Part shown: one piece after another, positions 60,324-64,000 of the stretch
Layout: every line of letters starts with the position of its first letter
Numbering within the stretch: the stretch's first letter is position 1
DNA from: Dyadobacter sp. SG02
Lineage (GTDB): Bacteria > Bacteroidota > Bacteroidia > Cytophagales > Spirosomataceae
Reading direction: 5' to 3'
NCBI RefSeq assembly: GCF_900109045.1
Contig: NZ_FNYL01000018.1
Coordinates: 1 to 64,000 of the forward strand
Length of the DNA: 64,000 bases
Notes under the pieces: generated by a model
What the model saw: only the letters and a program-made list of their open reading frames with translations
The model's database searches: none
What the model was told of the DNA's origin: nothing
Translations under genes and position numbers: made by a program

Positions 60324-60584
60324 ATGGCTGATCGAAAAAGTATTTCGCTGAAAAAGACAAGGGACTACCCTGAATTTGAAGAATCGCTTAATAAAATAAT
60401 TGTGGAATATGGATTTAGAACAACAGCTAGTGCAGTACGATTTGCTGTCGAACAATTTTATAGAATTAAACAGGAGAGAGATAATCTTGCCACAACGAAT
60501 GGTGTTTTACAACAGCAACTTATCGAAGCCAGCGATGTTAAATCGAAGGTTAGAGGTGTTTTAGAATATTTTCTACGAAATTAA
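60324..60584 (+). CDS. small helical DNA-binding-type protein (ribbon-helix-helix-like)
   Basis: 86 residues from the ATG at 60324; a further ATG at 60222 would start inside the 44-bp palindrome and is less likely. MADRKSISLKKTRDYPEFEE, then LNKIIVEYGFRTTASAVRFA (RHH-like strand and helix) and a coiled-coil tail. It may be a regulator or mobilisation accessory protein. It is not identified with a named family. Confidence 0.5.
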   Translation: MADRKSISLKKTRDYPEFEESLNKIIVEYGFRTTASAVRFAVEQFYRIKQERDNLATTNGVLQQQLIEASDVKSKVRGVLEYFLRN

Positions 60585-60700
60585 AACATTTCTAGTGGTT
60601 GGTTGTAGAATGCCAAAACTGGCCTTTATAGTTTTGTTGATTAATCTGTTTAGATGATTAACTTTCAAGCTGTTTTTAGAAATAAATTTAACTCAAACTT

Positions 60701-61288
60701 ATGAGAATTGCTGGTATTAATGATAAGGAGTTGGTAGTCAATATTTTACTTGGCTCCTTTTTGGAAAACAAAAGCGTAAACTATTTAATACCAAACGACA
60801 AAAATCGCATCGATAGAATACGAGCGCTTATGGAGTATTCCTTCAACGTCTGCTCTTCGTCTGGGAAGATCCTGATAGATGATAGCAATTCGGCGGTGGC
60901 GTTAGTTAGTTTTCCGGAACGAAAGAAAACCACGTTGCGGGGCATTCTTTGGGAAGCTGCTCTTGTTCTAAATGGTATTGGTGTAGGGAATATTTCCAAA
61001 GCTATGAATCGGGAAAAGGCTATCTCGGAAAATTATCCGACGGGAGTGGATATTTACTACTTATGGTTTTTGGCCGTAACGAAGAAGCTTCAAGGACAAG
61101 GAATTGGAAGCCAGTTCATGGATCAAATTAAACAAGATGCCAAGCAACTTGGGCGACCAATATATTTGGAAACTTCCACTGAGCAGAACCTGCCATTTTA
61201 CGAAAGAGTGGGGTTTGAAACATATAAAGTTATGGATTTTGGATATAAATTGTATTTGATCAAGAATAAGGCTGATGTTGATTGGTAA
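60701..61288 (+). CDS. GNAT-family N-acetyltransferase
   Basis: 195 residues. The acetyl-CoA motif QGQGIGSQFMDQI (about 131-143) follows the strand YYLWFLAVTKKL, and the C-terminal part has LETSTEQNLPFYERVGFETY, the usual GNAT end. Substrate not visible. The 3' end overlaps the ATG of the next gene at 61275 by 14 bp if that start is used, so the two genes are probably co-expressed. Confidence 0.85.
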   Translation: MRIAGINDKELVVNILLGSFLENKSVNYLIPNDKNRIDRIRALMEYSFNVCSSSGKILIDDSNSAVALVSFPERKKTTLRGILWEAALVLNGIGVGNISKAMNREKAISENYPTGVDIYYLWFLAVTKKLQGQGIGSQFMDQIKQDAKQLGRPIYLETSTEQNLPFYERVGFETYKVMDFGYKLYLIKNKADVDW

Positions 61289-61295
61289 TACAGAC

Positions 61296-62276
61296 ATGCA
61301 CGTGCTGACGTTGCTGTTTATAGTTTTTGAAACAGTAATGTTTGGCTATCAATTTCTTTTGTATTTGTCTCGTCCGCAGGAGAAGCAACGAGTTTATTAT
61401 TTGATTCTTTTGGTTCTGTTAATAACGAAAAACACCGCTTCTGGTCTTTTTCCTGATCCAAGAATTGATTTCATACCGCTAATTGATCAGTATATTTTAA
61501 CATACGGAGCGGGATTTATGATGGCTTCATACTTCCCGTTCTATTTTTATAAAGCATATGGTATCGTTAATTTGAGATGGCATGCTACCAAGGGAATCTT
61601 TTTATTTCTACATATTCCGTTCTTTTTTTTATTTGCAGTTACTTTTTTTGCGACTCGGAATATTGATACATCCATCAATGTTGGATTAGCTATTCCATCA
61701 ATGTATGGCTTGATATTAGGTTATGTTATTTTAGCCGGTATTAAGAAAAGGCTTAGGGGCCAAATAGAACGTCGAGAATATTTTGAGTTGATTGCTGTTT
61801 TCCTCGCAGTCATTCCATATGCTTCATTAGCTTTTTGCGCCTATTTCCGGATTTCCCAGGTCAAGGAGGTATTGCTGACAAATGGGGGATTTATATTTAT
61901 TTCGATTTTATTTATTCGAAACTCTATTCGCCAATCTCGTGAGGAATATCGGACCCTTCAGGAAATGTCCTTTGCCGGAACTGATATCAATCTTGACCCC
62001 TCATTTTTAATTCCGGATGAAATTCCTGAGTCAACTGGTGACGATTTTCGCTCTATCCAAGCCCCTCGCGAGATGACAATGGATTCATTAAAGCTTTCTC
62101 CACGCGAAAGGGAAGTAGCAACACTTCTAATCGATGGTTTGAAATACCGGGAAATAGCTGAGGCGCTCGGAATTGAGTTCGGGACGGTAAGGACCCACGT
62201 CCAAAATGTCTATCAAAAAGCAGATGTAAAGAACCGGACTGACCTTGGGAGAGTGTTTGACTCGAAGCAGGCTTGA
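61296..62276 (+). CDS. membrane-bound LuxR-type regulator
   Basis: About 326 residues. Six or seven membrane helices in the first 220 residues (TLLFIVFETVMFGYQFLLYL to GGFIFISILFIRN), then a linker and a C-terminal LuxR HTH: LSPREREVATLLIDGLKYRE, then IAEALGIEFGTVRTHVQNVYQK (about 270-320). The layout is sensor plus regulator in one membrane protein. The ATG at 61296 is the better start; the ATG at 61275 lies in the GNAT gene. Signal unknown. Confidence 0.8.
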   Translation: MHVLTLLFIVFETVMFGYQFLLYLSRPQEKQRVYYLILLVLLITKNTASGLFPDPRIDFIPLIDQYILTYGAGFMMASYFPFYFYKAYGIVNLRWHATKGIFLFLHIPFFFLFAVTFFATRNIDTSINVGLAIPSMYGLILGYVILAGIKKRLRGQIERREYFELIAVFLAVIPYASLAFCAYFRISQVKEVLLTNGGFIFISILFIRNSIRQSREEYRTLQEMSFAGTDINLDPSFLIPDEIPESTGDDFRSIQAPREMTMDSLKLSPREREVATLLIDGLKYREIAEALGIEFGTVRTHVQNVYQKADVKNRTDLGRVFDSKQA

Positions 62277-62312
62277 TGTAAATATTTAAAGATTTGTTAT
62301 AAAATTTTGTAT

Positions 62313-62408
62313 AATTACGTATAGTACGTATGCATGTCCTACGTAATTACGTATGCCGATTTTATGCCAAATCCGTATAAATTTTTGAAAATTTTTTGCA
62401 ATTACGTA
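62313..62408. promoter_or_regulatory. cluster of five TACGTA sites, candidate operators
   Basis: TACGTA occurs at 62316, 62325, 62340, 62348 and 62403; the pair at 62340/62348 forms the 14-bp palindrome TACGTAATTACGTA. ATTACGTAT-like copies surround them. The cluster sits right before the small HTH gene, as expected for auto-regulation. Confidence 0.55.
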
Positions 62409-62459
62409 TTGACAGAATAAGATTCATTTGGCTTCATTTGTAAAAGTTTGGTGAACGTA

Positions 62460-62690
62460 ATGAAGAACAATTTAGAAGATAGCTCGGCCACCTGGCTCGA
62501 GCGATACAATAAGATGAGGGAACGCCACGGCTGGACGAATAGGGATATTGCACGTATAACTGGGCTTTCTGAATCAACCATCCGGTCGTCTGTCATAAGA
62601 CTTGCTAGTGAAACAAAAGGGGGGGAACGGAGATTTCCACCGTGGCTTAGGCTAGCAATTGTGATTGACGAGATAAACGTGGATTGCTAG
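62460..62690 (+). CDS. small HTH protein
   Basis: 76 residues from the ATG at 62460; an upstream TTG at 62448 adds four. A single HTH-like segment (WTNRDIARITGLSESTIRSS) is followed by KGGERRFPPWLRLAIVI, a motif suggesting dimer contact. It is likely to bind the TACGTA cluster just upstream. Not assigned to a named family. Confidence 0.6.
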   Translation: MKNNLEDSSATWLERYNKMRERHGWTNRDIARITGLSESTIRSSVIRLASETKGGERRFPPWLRLAIVIDEINVDC

Positions 62691-62748
62691 TCTTTTGGGA
62701 CTTTTATTTTTTTCAATTATTAATCAACAAACTTCACACTGATTCGAA

Positions 62749-62997
62749 ATGGAAGCTATTATCGTTACTCCACACATTTTTCTGGACTCCAAGAGTATTG
62801 TAATGCGTTTTGGTGATGGAGCGTTTGATCCGGAGATTGTTGATGAAGATGGTCGTGTGGCTCCCCGTTTTCAATATCTTATAGGTGAACTTGAGTGGAG
62901 TAATATAGATATCCCAACCCAAGTGGATCTTATTCTCAAATTTGTAGGTAATCTACAATCGGATACGAGTAGTTCACTTAGAGAGATTCCCTTCTGA
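62749..62997 (+). CDS. small hypothetical protein
   Basis: 82 residues, acidic (FGDGAFDPEIVDEDGRVAPR, LEWSNIDIPTQVDLILKFVG). No family recognised. It stands 58 bp after the HTH gene on the same strand. Its end overlaps a possible decayed minus-strand gene (62974-63233), so one of the two is probably not real. Confidence 0.45.
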   Translation: MEAIIVTPHIFLDSKSIVMRFGDGAFDPEIVDEDGRVAPRFQYLIGELEWSNIDIPTQVDLILKFVGNLQSDTSSSLREIPF

Positions 62998-63233
62998 GGA
63001 AATACTCTCTGGGGCATTTTTAAATTCACGAATGGATCGATTTAAAGTTTTCCTTTCTTGTTTCAATATTTCCAATTCGTTGTTTTTTGGAAGGGCGCGT
63101 ATTCGATCTCTTGGATTCTTTCAGCCGATGATTTTGCTCATTTTTCTGAATCCGTTATGAGGCTTCTGTAATCGATGATTAGGCATTCAATTGCTTTCGA
63201 CACGGAGGTTGTATTACACTTGTCTGATTTCAA
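62974..63233 (-). pseudogene. possible decayed small coiled-coil protein gene
   Basis: Reading the minus strand from a TTG at 63233 gives KSDKCNTTSVSKAIECLIID, then DYRSLITDSEK; a one-base deletion in an A5 run continues with NEQNHRLKESKR; a further shift at an A6 run gives NELEILKQERKTLNRSIREF and a stop at 62974. Joined, the pieces make a sensible coiled-coil protein. Two indels in A-tracts suggest either decay or base-calling error. Low certainty. Confidence 0.3.
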
Positions 63234-63300
63234 AAATTATTCAATTGAGGCTTCTATCTCAATTTCTCCGCGCACTCCAAATCGCGAATCATACTATTTT

Positions 63301-63585
63301 TCATAGTAGTAGTGTTTTTGATTCGATAATTTGAAGTTCCTGTCCACAGGGTTTACAGGTCAGTTCTAGGCCGTGTTTACTCCATACATTTAATTCACAG
63401 GTTGGGCATGAATTTTTGTACTTTTTAGCAGTGCGAATCACCTCTGTAGCTTCCGCATCTTGTTTGTTATCGGTAGTAGGTTCGACAGCTTCCGTGTCGT
63501 GTTCGTGGTTCTCGTTGTCTATTGTTCCGTAGCCATTGGGCTTAACTGGTTGAAAGGGTAGAGTTAGTTCCCGTTCAGTGAGATT
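63301..63585 (-). pseudogene. detached zinc-finger tail of a SprT-like protein
   Basis: Frame open from 63585 to the stop at 63301. It encodes about 94 residues ending with CPTCELNVWSKHGLELTC then KPCGQEL, the four-Cys zinc motif typical of SprT-like proteins. It lies in the -1 frame relative to the SprT domain at 63564-63992. The natural join is at an A4 run (63587-63584), after which the SprT frame stops within seven codons. It looks like a frameshift, not two genes. Confidence 0.6.
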
Positions 63586-63992
63586 TTATCAAAGGCAGTT
63601 TTAAAGGCACCAGGTTCAATAGTGTAGTCGCTCATATGCTGTCCAGTTGTCTTTCCACCGGGTTTTCCCGTCGACGATGGCAATAGGCCAACAGAGATCA
63701 TCCTTTCCCCCCATTCCTGGTTGTGGTAGAATCTACGCGAAGGTTCTCCGTGATCTTGCTGACACATGTGACACATTTCATGTACAATTGTTCTGTGAAC
63801 CTCTTCATCTTCTATATCCCAGGTGTCGGGATTTATGCTTATCTCGTGAATACGACGGGTATTGCCTGCATCTGTCCAGCGGTTTGGAGATAAATAGCCA
63901 GACGCCCCGTTTTTCCGAGAAAGATTTAGCAGACAGTCTCCTAATTGCCCGTCGAATAGTTCGTTGTTATAATAGTAAAACAGAGCCTCCAA
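63564..63992 (-). CDS. SprT-like metalloprotease domain (5' end outside the window)
   Basis: 142 residues visible. The HExxH zinc site is VHEMCHMCQQDHGE (about 67-80), which is the SprT hallmark. The frame has no ATG inside the window: only a TTG at 63992, and the codons before it remain open to the window edge, so the gene begins outside. The zinc-finger tail lies in another frame (63301-63585). Plasmid SprT-like proteins (DNA-protein crosslink proteases of the Spartan kind) are common in Bacteroidota; the substrate here is unknown. Confidence 0.72.
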   Translation of the reverse strand: MEALFYYYNNELFDGQLGDCLLNLSRKNGASGYLSPNRWTDAGNTRRIHEISINPDTWDIEDEEVHRTIVHEMCHMCQQDHGEPSRRFYHNQEWGERMISVGLLPSSTGKPGGKTTGQHMSDYTIEPGAFKTAFDKISLNGN

Positions 63993-64000
63993 GACGGAGA

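Noticed and set aside
63175-63306. 43-codon plus-strand ORF
   Set aside because: No match or start signal, and the opposite strand carries the more plausible (though decayed) coiled-coil gene and the zinc-finger tail.

Overview
The window reads as DNA from a member of the Bacteroidota, most likely a Cytophagales such as Dyadobacter or a relative. The grounds are Por/type IX (T9SS) sorting domains on large surface proteins, a one-protein hybrid two-component system, promoter elements of the TAnnTTTG type, and conjugation genes of the CTnDOT/Bacteroides type (TraE, F, G, J, K, M, N, O, Q and MobA/B/C). I saw no tRNA, rRNA, CRISPR array or intact transposase. All functions are inferred from sequence by eye.

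Left part (1-21546): a surface-protein and regulator module. It holds a hybrid sensor kinase (736-4743, minus), a LuxR/NarL-type regulator with an atypical receiver (5819-6499), two decayed relatives of that regulator (496-690 and 20570-21097), a secreted DUF8202-like protein, three T9SS-sorted proteins (1651, about 1034 and about 501 residues; one with an RCC1-like propeller) and a double-hotdog protein with a FabZ-like GHFP motif. Six genes of this module share one promoter design: two TTGAC boxes exactly 22 bp apart, then a TAnnTTTG-like element exactly 39 bp after the second box. This looks like one regulon. A perfect 95-bp direct repeat lies at 1-95 and 21452-21546, bounding the module.

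Right part (about 21.6-63 kb): a conjugative plasmid (or plasmid-derived element) backbone. It has a zeta-type toxin with a small partner gene, a very large methylase-helicase protein like the phage P1 DarB antirestriction protein, a RepB-type initiator with iterons (30711-31370, plus two outlying copies near 50.4 kb), and a minus-strand T4SS operon running from about 44.9 kb to 31.5 kb. The operon includes three TraE pilin-like genes in tandem and an A10 slippery site. Next come a candidate oriT region (44955-45508), MobA-like and MobB-like relaxase genes, parA/parB with five copies of a 27-bp palindrome that may be the centromere, the VirD4-like coupling protein, an M23 peptidase, a toprim protein and topoisomerase III.

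Right edge (60-64 kb): small accessory genes. These are a small ribbon-helix-helix-like protein, a GNAT acetyltransferase overlapping or abutting a membrane-bound LuxR regulator, a small HTH protein behind a cluster of TACGTA sites, and a SprT-like metalloprotease that is split by a frameshift and runs off the window. The left module looks more GC-rich than the plasmid backbone, which fits cargo or a junction between replicons, but I have not computed this.
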